DNA of 64,000 nucleotides from Ceratothoa steindachneri (GCA_963969495.1 OZ018330.1:72751954-72815953); one strand, 5' to 3'. Shown: positions 42,820 to 54,502, numbered from the stretch's first letter. Notes: a model not told the origin generated them from the sequence alone. Numbers and translations: made by a program.

Positions 42820-45800
42820 GATTTTTTTTTTTTTTAAGAGCTCATCTGGCGACTGCCTACTTGGGCAGCACTCGCCGTATTCAACTGCCTATTACTAGAC
42901 ATCTTAAAAATAAGATGCAAAAAAAAAACTCAACAAAAATAAAAAAAGGCAATAAGCAAGAAACAAGCTCCGGCGCCGGGGGGAAATCCGCCTACTCCCG
43001 GTGCAGGAACGTGCGAGCTACTAAAATAACAAAAACCCAACTAGTTAAATAAAGGGGAGAAGGCCGGCATCCCCCCCAAAAGTCTACAAATCAATGTGAC
43101 GAACTCATCCCGAGTACAAGGAACAGGCGGTAGCGACCCCGCCGATCCCGGTACCGGGACAGGTAACGTGCACGGAAATCGCCCAGATTGGGACATTAAA
43201 CAAGAATGTGCCGAAGAGAGAGAACAACGCAGTCTTCATCGTAGGGCGCTGGCGAGCGCGCCATAAAATGGCAGTGCATCCCGCGAGTGTGTCCAATTCG
43301 GAGATGACAGAAAGCAACCTGAAGCCTTCGCGGCATCAGGGGGTAGGTCCATGAGAACAGTCGCATCGTAATGGCACGCAACTTTAAGTTCCCTTCGACC
43401 GTCTACCATTTTCTTTGCCAAGCAGCCCGAAAAAGTGCCCGTATTCCTGCCATGTAGTCGATGTGCGGAAGAGCAAAACGCTGGGCCGGTCGCAGAGTCC
43501 TCGCGCCCTCATTCCCCGTAATTCATACATGTCCAGGAACCCAGCAGAAGATAATCTCGACATCCGCCCGGCATGCCAAAACCGTGGCGTCACGGATATC
43601 GCGAACCAGGGGATGCGGAGATTCCAATGCCCCAAGAGCACTCAGGGAGCTATTTGAGTCGCTATAGATCACAATCCGGTCCCCGAAACGGGCATGTCGC
43701 GTTATCTCCGGTACCGAGTGGTGTATGCCACCAGCTCGGCCGTGAAGACAAAGTCTCGCTGACTTCAAACAGAGGGGATACGGCGTGGAAGCTGACTCCC
43801 TCTTGGGACTTAGAGCAATCCATATACACTGGTACGGTTCCAGCGTGACACGAGGTGTGCTCCAAAAAGATCGAACGCAATACTCTTGGCGCTGTAGAAG
43901 CTTGGGAATAGAGGCGTGGCGACAAATACCCAAAGTTGGTACCCTCCAGGGTGGCGTCCTGGGCAGAACTAAGGGCGCCACCGCCCCGAGAGCAATATCT
44001 AGCTTTCGAAGGAATTTCCTAGCCCTAAACCAAAAGGGCTTAGGGTATCGCTCGCGTTCGGGCGAATAATGAACTGTGCACGGCGTAGAACGGGTGGCAT
44101 CTTCCCAGCATCCACTAGTAGGCTCTCAATGGGTCAAGTGCGGAAGGCACCGGTCGCCAGGCCAAGGCCGGTGTGGTGGATCGAGTCCACCTATCGGCAA
44201 TACACGCTCAGCTGCGGATGCATAAAACTCGCATCTGTAGTAGATGCTTAGAACGAACAAAGGATCGATAAAAAAGTAAGGCACTAGCCATAAGAGCGCT
44301 GAACGTCACGGAACGGAGAATATCCATAGCGCGGGTAAAAGAGACCCTAAGGCTGCGGATACGAGGCTCACAGGTGAGGCGTCGGTCAACTACAAGACCA
44401 AGGAAATGGTGCGATTCAACCACTTCTAGGCGTACCCCATTAAGAAACAAGTCTGGGTCAGGGATGACGGCAGAAATGCCCCACATTAGAATGGCCAAGG
44501 AAAACCGAAACCTGTGCGCTTCGGCATAGCGAGAGACGCGATTCAATGCCTGTTGGAGTCGACGCTCCAGAGTTGGCATCTGGGCAGCGCCAAAAGAGAT
44601 CGAAAGGTCGTCCACATAGAGCGTAGCAAGAACATCTTCCGGCAGCACCAAGGCGATGGCGTTGATGCTCAGGGCAAAGAGTGCGACACTGAAGACACTT
44701 CCCTGCTCCATTGGGCAGGCAAGGCCCCCCCCCCCACCCGTACGCGGAATCGACGATCTCGCAAAAATTCAGATATAAACATTGGGAGGCGTCCCCTCGC
44801 CCCCCTCGTGTGGAGAGTTTCCATGATACCGTATCGCCACGCGGTATCATAGGCCTTCTCCAGATCGAAAAACACCGTGGCGTAGTGCTGTCTACGAAGG
44901 AAGGCCTCGCAGACGACATTTTCCAGTCGAGCAGAGCATCCGACATGGAGTGGAACTTGCGGAAGCCGCACTGTCCAGAAGACAGATGGCCTCCGCTGTC
45001 CAGGAAAAAGGCTAATCTAACATTTACCAATTTCTCCATCAACTTGCACAAGCAAGAGGTTAGAGAGATTGGACGGAAACCGGCCGGAGTAGAGGGATCT
45101 CTCGCCGGTTTGCGAAAGGCGAGCACAGTAGAGATCCTCCACCCAGATCCCGTTGAACAAATCTAACAGAAAGGCCATGTCACGCAAGCCCTGGTGTCGA
45201 AGCATGGCGTACGGGATATCGTCCGGACCATGGTCGGTGTCCGCGCACGAAGCAAGAGCGGAGCGCAACTCACTCACAGCAAGCCTGTCGTTGAAGGGTT
45301 CTTCGCCTCTGGAGGTAAAGTCCAGCCAGCGGCCTTCCGCGACATGATGACGTCCATTGAATGCTGGCGGAGCAGCATCCCGGCTAGAGAATGCGGAGAA
45401 AGCGATCGCGAAGGATTCCACCACGGACGCGGGGTCCGAGATTGCGGTCCCATTCTCTTGGAGAACGGTCCTGCGAGAACTTGCCCCGAATCTTTTTGAC
45501 TCCCTTCCACACCTCTGCTAGAAGTCTTTCCCATTAAGTGAAGACACGTATGCCCGTCAAGAAGAGCGGCGGGCGTGCTTCGAAATATACCTAAACCTAG
45601 CCCTAACCCGACGAAATTCAGCGACAGTGAAATCGTTCGGGCGGCGCTTATAGCGGATGTAGGCAACAGGCTTCTGTTTGAGCGCCGCCTCACACTCGAC
45701 TGACCACCACGGGAGTGGTCGGCGTGCAAAACGGCCAGACCTTCTAGGAATAGTAGTTACGCCGTATCTAACGACCTAAACTCCTCGACTGAGATAGAGA

Positions 45801-47635
45801 ATTCAGTCATTTTGTGAAGGCAAACCGCCGAGCCCGCGCCAAGCACCACCGGGGCGGGATCTCGGGCGCCAGCGGCCCAGAAAAGAATATTTGAATGGGA
45901 AAGTGAACACTACCATGGTCATCAACCACCTCCCAATCAAAATCAGGCTGTGCATCCGGAGAGCAAAAAGATAGATCGAGGCAGGAAAATGAAGCGGTTC
46001 TCGGGCAGTGATGCGTAAACTCATTTACATTTACGACAGCCATCTCAAGCTCGTCGATCAGGTCGGCAAGGACTTGCCCCCGGGGATTGATAGAGAAGTC
46101 TACCGTTTAGATCTAAGAGCAAGAGAAATGGCATCGGCAACCGTGTCACGACGCGACGGAAGTCGGCTGACGGTGGAATGTACGCGGAAATAATGGTATA
46201 CCTCCTATTAAAGTTCAGCTGCACAGCTACTGCCTGAAGGAGGTATCTAAAGCGAAGAGAAGAACAGACACATCATGCCGGGTGTAAATCGCACATCCTC
46301 CACCCGGACCCCATTCCGTGGTGGTGGGGTGGCAAAACCCTTATGTCCTGGGAGGGTGGGGAGGGGAAATGTGCCCAGAATGTCGTCCTGCAAAAAGATA
46401 GCTAATGGGGAACGGGAGGAGACGAGCCTCCGCAGCTCCTCCCAGTTGGCCCGGATTGCGCGGCAATCCCATTGAAAGAATATTCCCTCCAGGCCTAGCA
46501 CGGAGGAGATATAGGAGCCCTCTTCGAAATTAAGACCCTCAGGGGAATGGCCGTACGCTACCCGGAAGCAGGATTCCAGGCACTGTCGCCTTCAAGGACT
46601 CATTGGGGGAGGTTGGGCTCACCATGCGAGTCTTTTCCTCCCTCCACCTAGAAACCTTAGGCGGGCGGGGCTCTTTTTGAGGATCCAGTCTCCGAGCCAC
46701 TCAACAGCATACCACTGTGCGTGGGTGAAGGAGCCGAAGCTCCCTTGTTGCTGTCCTACTTTCGGGGAGCAGCTTTAGGAACCCCGGAACTTATCGTGTG
46801 CGGCCTTGGAGAAACATAAGAGGTTTCTGGTAACCCCGACTTTGCACGTCTACATGAAGGATTCGTATGGCCGAAGCGGTGACAGTAATAGCACGTTTGG
46901 TCTTAGTCAAGGGCTCGGCACCCGCGGCGGCAGAGGATCCGGATGTGCCCATCTTGGCTTGGTCGCTTAACGAAGTGGCAGCAGACCCATCCGTCCAGGC
47001 AGCACTCGTCGATGGAGAGGAGCCCAGTCTTTTTACGAGGCGGGCGGGGAATGAACCCGCTTCTCCCCTGCGCTGGCAGGAGCACCCAGGCCGGATGGAC
47101 CGGCCTCAGCGAGGTCCAGTCGGTCGCCAGGGCACTAGCCGGAGTAAGAGATCCCTCCCTTCCTTGTACTGCCTTGGAGACCCGAGCCGTTTGAGGAGGA
47201 CCTTGCATAGGGGCGGACTCGAGTTCGGTGCTTGGCACCGAGCCCGGATTCGCCCCCATTGAAGGCCCTACCGTCTGAGGCTGGGTTGTCTCAAGGACCA
47301 AGTCTATCCGGGAGGGGAGGAGAACTCCATTTGGCCAACCTCCCCCCCAAGACATCACAGTTCCCATTGGCAGCAGTTTCACTAGTCGAATATGGCGAGA
47401 CACAGGCCTCGATCCCCACTAGGTTTAAGATTCGAACCAGCAGGTTTTTTGAGGGGAGCGACCGATGGGTCCTGTCTTCCCTCTCACCCCTAAGGGGTTT
47501 TGCCCTACCGATCCGCTTCAATGGGAAGCGGTCGGCTATGGGATGCCCGATGGCTTTCTTGGGAGTCCCATTGGAAAGAAAAGGGAGGACGGCCGCTGGA
47601 AAGAGGGAGGCGCCCGAAGGCACCTCCAGACAGTG
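42820..47635 (-). mobile_element. I-group LINE copy I-3, 5' truncated with internal deletions
   Basis: Minus-strand order: ORF1 start region (47635-46900), most of gag missing (breaks near 46895 and 46790), gag C-terminal remnants (46740-46560), endonuclease (46501-45780), linker and RT (45729-44208), RNase H (43981-43640), tail (43420-43105), 3' UTR with hairpin 42848-42876 and a T-run (A-tail on minus) 42822-42835. Inserted in the sense direction in the intron 41846-56047 of the Fas2-like gene. Confidence 0.8.
44208..45126 (-). pseudogene. Reverse transcriptase of I-3, two overlapping frames
   Basis: 44458-45126 has FRPISLTSCLCKLMEKLV and QCGFRKFHSMSDALLDW before a shift; 44669-44971 has TVFFDLEKAYDTAWRYGI (motif A); 44208-44711 has EQGSVFSVALFALSINAI and ATLYVDDLSISFGAA (motif C intact) and the thumb VESHHFLGLVVDRRLTC. 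Several frameshifts. Confidence 0.8.
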
Positions 47636-48295
47636 CTTATCAAACAAAAGTTATTTAGTATTCAAGTTTCATACAAATATATATATATTTCAAGCAGTTA
47701 ACTTGAGCTAATGTGTGCGTTTGTGTGTACTGTATGTAGAAATGGCAATAAGCATATCGTACTTAACATGTTAATTATACAACTTCCATCTCTATCATTT
47801 TATGAAAATATATTCCCTCTTGCGATGGCAATTGTTTAGGGGATGCATAAAGTAGGCCGTTGATAGACTTTCTTACAGGTTACAACAATCAATGTAACCA
47901 AGTAGCTGGCTAGCAAAATAAAACATACATACATAAATATATATATATGAAGTTTAATACTAGTTTTCTTTCATTATGAGAAAGGTACAGCTCATTCTTA
48001 CCAAGAGTAGACAAAGGTAAAAAGAAAGCGAGACTACATGGGAATTGCTGCTTGATGTAATCGACAGCCCATAAGCATCGAGGCTAATTATTTTATCAAC
48101 TGACCACAGACCACCTAGATCAAAAAGGTATTCGCGCACTCGCAAACCTTCAACCACTCAACTATTCCTAATATCTGCCCACAAAAACAAACACAGATTC
48201 AACACAATTCCAATGTACCCAACAAGCAGGAGAGTAGAGCGACAAGGAACATAAGCAAATCATTTTATACAGCAAGTAGATATTTTCATCAACTA
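47636..48295. other. No gene seen
   Basis: AT-rich spacer between two LINE fragments, with only short (TA) runs at 47677 and 47937. Confidence 0.4.
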
Positions 48296-48299
48296 AACC

Positions 48300-48988
48300 C
48301 CATGGAAGATCATACTGTCTGGGGCTGGGTCACCTCAGGGGACCTCCATGTGCCCCCCCCCCCCAACAGTCAATTATGGGTCGCCTTTGTGCCTGTGTGG
48401 AGGTGCCCGAAGGAGGCTTCGACGATGTTACAGGGCAAGTAGATAGGGTGATTTTTACATCTTCATTAATGGGCATGGTGACCCTGTTAAATTCATGGGA
48501 CGCAAACGCTAATAACCCCATGTAGTAGCCCCCTGAGCGAAGGGTGAATAAGGGGCCGGCAGAGCCCCGTATTCAAAACCACTACTCTCGCCCAGCGGCA
48601 TGGCGGCTCCACCTCGGTTTGGGCGTAAAGTTGATAGAGCGTTAAGGAGAGAAAGGGTATGCGAGGTACGTGTGGGTGGGGGTGAGGCAAGTTGTTAAAA
48701 CCCACCACCCCGAACCGGAGCTGAAAGGGGAGGTGTCGTTGTCCCCTCCCCCCTCAGCCCCGATCCGGGGTGGTTGGGTGAGAGGAAGCTGGTCGCTGTC
48801 TACCCTGTGAAATTAGATGCCGACCAGAGAAAGTTGTGGGAGAGGTTGTAGGTAAAGTGAGGAAGCAGGCTAAGAGACAGGGAGTCTGAAATATGAGCTA
48901 AGCTGGTGCCGGACGAGGCGCGAGTCCCGTCGGCACGGCGGCCAGAAAAGTAAATCGCCGTGCCCCTTACGATGAAGCCAATGCGGAT
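48300..48988 (-). mobile_element. I-group LINE copy I-4: ORF1 start region plus one 5' UTR monomer only
   Basis: 48302-48350 matches 26818-26870 of I-1, and 48470-48985 matches its 5' UTR monomer. All downstream parts, including the 3' end, are missing. It is not the lost front of I-3, because I-3 still has the same ORF1 start segment at about 47255. Confidence 0.7.
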
Positions 48989-49309
48989 TATGTTAGGCGA
49001 AACAAATTCTGGTTATGTAATGTGTATGATTTGTTTGCGGATTTATAAATAGGGAAGCATTGGCAGAGGTTTTAAATGTTTTAATAGGTAGTAGTGCTGG
49101 ACAGATGTTCAAAGTTGATAGAAGTAACCTATGCGTTCAGATGAAAGGCGGGAGTGGCTAGGGATGCCAACCAAGGGTATGTGGAAATTGATGAGGGATG
49201 GTTGCCATGTTGCTGTATACGGAAACAAGAATTTGCAGAGTTTGACAGGTTATTTTTAGTTATTTCAAAATCCAATCATAGCGGCAACCTAGAGGAGTAA
49301 GGTCGAGAA

Positions 49310-49316
49310 TATAAAG
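49310..49316 (+). promoter_or_regulatory. TATA-like box ahead of the RT-RNase H unit
   Basis: TATAAAG, 28 bases before the first ATG-like start of the 49344 frame. Confidence 0.35.
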
Positions 49317-49343
49317 GGCTGTGTTTACCTCGCAGTCCCGACA

Positions 49344-49691
49344 GTGCTAGAGGTACCAGGACCCAGCGAAGACACGAAGTCGGTGTCTTCCAACCCTTCG
49401 GATCATGGGGACATGATCATTGAGCCGATCAGCGCTCCCCCTGATATCATGAACAGAGACAGGAAACAAGGGGACGAAGAATCGGGGAAGAGGAAGCAGA
49501 ACACGTCGAAGATCGCGAAAACAACGAGGGACAGAGAGGCGATAAAAGCAACCACAGGGACCAAGAGTGGGTATCCCCAGGAATGGACCCATTGGAGCCG
49601 AGTCCGCCTATATCTTTTGATCCAGAGACACGACTCGACATCGAGTCACCAGGCAGTCTCCAGTCTCTACCCAACGGTTCCGTCCGCATAG
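49344..49691 (+). CDS. Gag-like small basic ORF upstream of RT
   Basis: 115 codons, TTG/CTG-type start region (no ATG at 49344; the first Met codons lie further in). Charged: EDTKSVSSNPSDHGDMI, NRDRKQGDEESGKRKQN, AKTTRDREAIKATTG. No zinc knuckle. It overlaps the RT frame by about 110 bases in the -1 register, an arrangement seen in gag-pol pairs, but I see no classic slippery heptamer. May be only the N-terminal part of a gag. Confidence 0.4.
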   Translation: MLEVPGPSEDTKSVSSNPSDHGDMIIEPISAPPDIMNRDRKQGDEESGKRKQNTSKIAKTTRDREAIKATTGTKSGYPQEWTHWSRVRLYLLIQRHDSTSSHQAVSSLYPTVPSA

Positions 49692-50728
49692 TCTATGATA
49701 TGCACAGATTGGATGAGTATTACACTCCTTCATTCAGACTCCCCTCAGTTCAGAAGGTACTGAGAAAAGCGGGTCCAGAGGAGTTGGCAGTTAAACTTCG
49801 GCATACGTTGCAACGGCAGGTCATTCAGCTTCAAACGGCTTCCCATGGGCTTCGCAGGAGACCATTCATAATGCAAGCTACCATAGGACCGGCAATTAAG
49901 GCAGTAGTGGAAAGAAGAGTCTGCCAAAGCTTCACGTATCTTGACAATATCCTAATAGTTGGACCCCGTAGAAAAGTGCGACAGTGCGTTAGAGAACTTA
50001 TGGATAGTTCATTAAACATTAACTTGGCAAAGAGTGTAGTGGTGCCCACAAAGGTTATAACTTACTTAGGAGTAAAGGTGGATCTTAGATGCAGAAAGGT
50101 CGCGTTGGTACCATCCATGTGTCAAAAGATTAAGGAGGCTCTTCATTTCGCCGCTAGCAACACGGTGTCGTACAGAGGATGGACCAGGTTCGCAGGCATG
50201 ATGAACTTTATCGCCCCCATAATTCGCCTTTCCTTCATGTGTGTACAGCTGATGATGGACCAGCCATCACACTATAGTCCAGATAAACTCCTTACATTGG
50301 CAGCTTTAATTGATACAAAGTGGACATCCTGGAAGGATCCAAGAGCACACTGGGAACCGGTATACGCGGACGCGTCGGAATCGAGCATCGGAATCTCGCT
50401 GGGCCCTGACTCATTGGGCATCCCTCTTCCAGTGGAACAGCTTGGCTCAATATTCCTCTCGGAGACAGTAGCCTACAGGACCACGAGACTTCTCTTCCCG
50501 TTCAGACCTATCCTGGGCGATAACCTACCAGTGGTCTATAACAGTAGACGAGGCAAACTGCCTATATCCATCATAAGATCTCTTTCTACAAAATCCTTGG
50601 AAAATATCTCTGACATTTTTCGGTTTGTTCCAACAACTTGGTGGGTGAGAACTTCGAAGAACTTGGCTGATGGCGCTTCCCGAATCTACGAGAATTTTAA
50701 TTTAGCGTGGTTAGGAGGCTGCCTCTAG
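49583..50728 (+). pseudogene. Reverse transcriptase-RNase H ORF of an unclassified retroelement (DIRS- or pararetro-like)
   Basis: 381 codons, ATG at 49583. RT: RIVYDMHRLDEYYTPSF, PSVQKVLRKAGPEELAVKL, then a deletion of the expected D-containing motif A. GLRRRPFIMQATIGPAIKAV (motif B side), SFTYLDNILIVGPRRKV (YLDN in place of YxDD) and INLAKSVVVPTKVITYLGVKVD follow. RNase H: VYADASESSIGISLGP, LSETVAYRT, LGDNLPVVYNSRRGK and WWVRTSKNLADGASR supply four acidic residues. Another frame reads RLPMG just before GLRRRP, so compensating indels have removed part of the palm. No integrase or tyrosine recombinase follows. The RNase H ending N-x-A-D-x-x-S-R is of the kind found in DIRS and hepadna-like enzymes; class is uncertain. 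RT is presumably inactive. Confidence 0.65.
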
Positions 50729-50733
50729 ATGAC

Positions 50734-51020
50734 TATATAAGAGGCGCCTCCACCAGGAGAGCGCCATGGTCGTTTCAAACTCCGAACAGCAAGCATCTCC
50801 AGACAGACTCCCGCCTCCTACCTCTTTATTAGGCTTCCCAGACAAGGAAGCACCCTTTGTCTTCTCATCTTTTCCTTTCCTTGGCCGACCAAGGGACGCC
50901 GGGTTTTTTCCAGATTTGCTTTGTTTAAAAATTTTGATTTGTATGGTTTTGTACTTTTGCAATTTTGTACTCTAAATAAAGTGAGGGGTCCCTCATCCCT
51001 ACGGGGAGGGGGACCACAAA
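50734..51020 (+). promoter_or_regulatory. Compact 3' region: TATA box, AATAAA and GC hairpin
   Basis: TATATAAG at 50734-50741, six bases after the RT stop, next to the palindrome GAGGCGCCTC; AATAAA at 50975-50980; then the hairpin GGTCCCTC...GAGGGGGACC near 50987-51014. TATA and polyadenylation signals this close could be a solo LTR-like terminal repeat, but I find no matching copy upstream near 49.0-49.3 kb. Confidence 0.4.
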
Positions 51021-52404
51021 CAAAAAGTATGCCGCAATGTTTAACTAAAGTGTGTGTGCGGGTGTGGGGTTGACTGCCGATTGACGCATGTTATGCTTTG
51101 AATCTTAAAAAAATATGGGACGATTAAGGGGTTACTGAATGGTTAGGCTTTAAGTGTTTCGTCAGAAAAAAATATTTTAGAAGAGTATGATGGTACAAAA
51201 GTTGGAGCAGCCTCTAAGAACTAAAACTGAACGGAAAGGTTTCCCAAATGTTCATCCCACACTATCTGCAGGTTTTAACCTCGGTTCTCCTAACATTTTG
51301 TGAATAAGGATCGAAATGTCTGGTTCTGGGTTGGAGAGAGCAAATGCCTGTACAGATCAGCTGGTAGATATAAATGGCAGCGAATGGGAACGAACAAGGC
51401 GGAGGAAAGGTGCCATGAGTGAAGAATGTTCATGGCTAGTACGCGTACAAGCACAGCATGCTAGAATGCTCGTCTTGATGTGCATGGGATTGAAGAGCAA
51501 ATATCCTTTTTAAAAAAAATACCAACTAAGGGGTATTCCTCACGGCTTTAGGGTCGAGAGAGCAAAGTGAGGGCTCTGGGGCATAAAGGCTGCTCATTTG
51601 TGATTGGGCGTTTAAGAGAGTTGGTTGGTTGGTTGGGTGCTTTGAACTTATGTCCAGGAATGAAACCTGAATTCCAGTAAAATGTACATTGCGCTTCCTC
51701 ATTGTGGAAGGAGGAGGAAAAATAACATTAGCCAACACCAAGTTAATTATCCAAGTCATTTTAGACGAGTTAAGATAATTTTGATGTTCTTAATCCAAAC
51801 ATCACTGTTTTGCTCATTCAGGTCTTTTTTTTTATTCATCACCACTTTTGGTTTTGTAGTATTTATATGTACATGAATTTTCTATTTGTATGATGCAACA
51901 TTTTTTCTTATTTTTCTTTAAATAAACTAATTCTGAAGAGTTTACATGCGACAATTTTTTACTAACTTTGTATTTTTCTTTGGCAGGTGAATGAAAGGGA
52001 TTCGGTCAGAAGATGTATTCTGCTACATCTACCGTGAATAGACCGTTGTTGCTAACAGGAATCCAGTTACGAGTTGCATAAAGCGTCCTTACTATGTTTT
52101 GTCATTGGATCAAGGGCAAGAAGAGTTGCCTGAAGTATGGAATTACCATCGTTTGGAGGGAGGCGACAAACCATGGCACCGACTACTAGTTCTGCGCTAT
52201 TGATTTGACTGGGATCAACAAAAAGAACCATATCAGCCTCAATTATCCTGATATTCAATGAGCAAGCACGTCGTCCTGTAGCTCTGTGATGAAGATTCCT
52301 AGTGTTGAAGAAAATGAAATGTTTTTTTGACGATGATGCTCCCAATCCTTTTTACCAAAAGGGGCTAAGAGATCTATCTACTTACTTCGCCATCTCAGCT
52401 TGTC
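51021..52404. other. No gene seen
   Basis: AT-rich intron sequence of the Fas2-like gene; only short random frames. Confidence 0.4.
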
Positions 52405-52500
52405 AAAGTCATCTGCCGACTGCCTACTTGGGCATTAGTCGCCGTATTCAAAATTATGCATATTTAAAAGCGGATGCTAAAAAAAAAAAAATAAAAAAAC
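52405..52500 (-). repeat. Isolated 3'-end fragment of the I-group LINE, with hairpin
   Basis: About 95 bases homologous to the 3' UTRs at 29155-29260 and 42848-42960. Hairpin 52415-52443: stem GCCGACT/AGTCGCC with one mismatch, inner stem GCC/GGC, loop TACTTG. No adjoining A-tail. Could be an extreme 5' truncation or a SINE borrowing this end. Confidence 0.6.
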
Positions 52501-52534
52501 TTTCCGTGCATATCGGATAATAAGGACAGAGCTC

Positions 52535-53067
52535 ATCATTATACGAAGGACTGGCCTGTATGGGGGGAATTGGTGCCTTGCAAGTCATCAACAACCCCCG
52601 GGTGGACAGAGACAGGATACTGTTGCAACCGTTGCACATCAAGCTAGTCTTGATCAAACAGTTCATCAAAGCTCTGGACAAGGATGGTCGCATCTTTGAC
52701 AGTCTTCAACTACGTCAGCTAATAAGATATCCAGTTTGAAAAATCAATGAAGGAAGTGGAACTGGAAGCATGGAAGGCTTTTATTCTGGTCGTAAAGAAC
52801 TTTCTTGCCAACAAGAAGGCCAAGAACTAGACAGAACCTGTCAACAATATGCCGACTGCTTTCAGAATCCTCAGATGCAACATGAGCACCAAAATGGTTC
52901 GCTTTCCTGAGAAGGACCATGTCATGGTAGCCAGGATGAATGAAGAGGGTGTGAATGATTTCCCACGCTTTTATCTACCTTCTACCTTTTTTTACTCTGA
53001 CATTGTCGCATGCCCACTAAAGATGCATGAATTTCACTTACCGTCCTCGCCAATGTTAAGGAAGTAG
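52535..53067 (+). pseudogene. Relic of a transposon-associated ORF (LHIKLxLIKxFxKALDKDG type)
   Basis: One frame gives LLQPLHIKLVLIKQFIKAL and DKDGRIFDSL; after gaps another gives KEVELEAWKAFILVVKNF and LANKKAKN, then NNMPTAFRILRCNMSTKM. I recall this order (LHIKLGLxKNFVKAxDKDG ... AWKSF.....NFLGN.KAENY ... GCNMSxKMHFL) from proteins repeated in many arthropod genomes, most likely DNA-transposon derived; the family name is not certain. Stops and frameshifts throughout. Confidence 0.5.
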
Positions 53068-53520
53068 CTTTTTTTTCAACCTTACAGTTAATACATTGTG
53101 CAATAACAGAATTAGGAAATAATCACAACCCAATCAATTTCATTCACAAACACATCCCAAAAGTCGTCAAGTGGAAGCAATGGGAAAGCGAGCGAGAGAA
53201 CTGCTTCAGAAATAGCCAAAAGTGATCCCATTTACAGGTTGATTTAATCAGTACACGTCCATTATCGCATGGATCAAGTCCCAAGCTAAGGAAGTAGCTT
53301 TTTTTTCAACCTTACAGTTAATACATTGTGCAATAACAGAATTAGGAAATAATCACAACCCAATCAATTTCATTCACAAACACATCCCAAAAGTCGTCAA
53401 GTGGAAGCAATGGGAAAGCGAGCGAGAGAACTGCTTCAGAAATAGCCAAAAGTGATCCCATTTACAGGTTGATTTAATCAGTACACGTCCATTATCGCAT
53501 GGATCAAGTCCCAAGCTAAG
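53057..53520. repeat. Perfect 230-bp tandem duplication
   Basis: 53057-53286 and 53287-53516 read the same at every base, from TAAGGAAGTAGC to CAAGTCCCAAGC, and the first TAAG of a third unit follows. Single-copy DNA on both sides. Confidence 0.95.
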
Positions 53521-53639
53521 TTCGTACACATTTTTATATACTAATATTCAATCTGAAAATATTTTGAATAATGCAGGGAATTTTTCCGATTTAAGGCAGA
53601 AATGCAGACAGGAGGCCGAACACACACAAAGTGTTTCAA

Positions 53640-54365
53640 TAAACCATAAATCCTAAGGCATCTTGGTGGTGGAATGAGGAAGTTGAGGCTGCAGTGAAGT
53701 AGAAAAGATCGTTTATGGCTGTAGTGGTATCAGGGGTAGGCTGCAGAATAATGGAGAGTTTCAATGAACTGAGTGTAGAGGAGATGATTGTATTTGATGG
53801 TGTGTCACTTGAATGCATAGGAGTTCTGCTATCTGGAAGATATGAACAGCGCAGAGAGAGTTGGAAGTAGTTGGAAAAAGTTCAGAGATCTGCTTCCTCT
53901 CTTGACGCTGAAGGTTATTCCCTCCGAGCTAAGTGATGTGTCTGTACATTGCGTACGTACGAAGTGTAATGTTGTACGGCAGCAAAACTTGAGCTGTAAA
54001 GGAAGAGGACATCCAGAGGCTCGAGCGTCATGAGATAAGAATGGCGAGATGGATGTGCGGAACATCTCTGAATTTGAGGCCTGGAGGTGACAGAGTTGCG
54101 AATTGTGAATTTAGGGATAGATTGGGGATAGAATGCATTAGTGTGGCACTGGGAAGAAGCAGACTGTGGTGGTTCGGTCATCTGGAGAGGATGGAGGATA
54201 ATAATTGGGTGAAGGATGTTAGGAGTTTGGAGGTTGGGGGGTGTAGCTGCCAGAGGGAGACCGAGGAAGACTTGGAACGAGGTTATACAGAGGGACCTCA
54301 GAAATACGTGTTTGAATAGAGAAACAGCCAGAGATCGAGCAGCATGGAAAGCTGCCATTAGGTAA
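53640..54365 (+). mobile_element. RTE-like LINE C-terminal fragment, internally deleted
   Basis: LGGGMRKLRLQ region: another frame reads WWNEEVEAAVK (pre-RT linker) at about 53665. After a deletion, AYVRSVMLYGSKT, stop, AVKEEDIQRLERHEIRM (thumb) at 53940-54040, then 54041-54319 MARWMCGTSLNLRPGG, RSRLWWFGHLERMEDNN, WVKDVRSLEVGG, and after a shift GRPRKTWNEVIQRDLRN to about 54362. This tail (RMxRWMCGVxL ... LRWFGHVxRM) is typical of RTE-type LINEs. It is the only plus-strand LINE here. Confidence 0.7.
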
Positions 54366-54477
54366 ATGAGGCCGACAAATGCAAGCATGTATGGAGCCTT
54401 CAAAAATGATGATTGACTTTAATGAGGAAGTAAGGTTAGTTCGCTAGCGAATCTTTTTCACAATCACTGAAGAAAAG

Positions 54478-54502
54478 TTAAAAAATAAAATAAAATAAAA
54501 AA
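54478..54502. repeat. (AAAAT)n short tract
   Basis: About four units of TAAAA just upstream of the CR1-like copy G 3' flank. Confidence 0.8.

Noticed and set aside
49583..49691. Programmed -1 frameshift between the gag-like and RT frames
   Set aside because: Register is right but no slippery heptamer or clear downstream structure could be found; left as an open point only.
49310..51020. LTR retrotransposon with two LTRs
   Set aside because: No matching sequence found between 48.9-49.3 kb and 50.7-51.0 kb.
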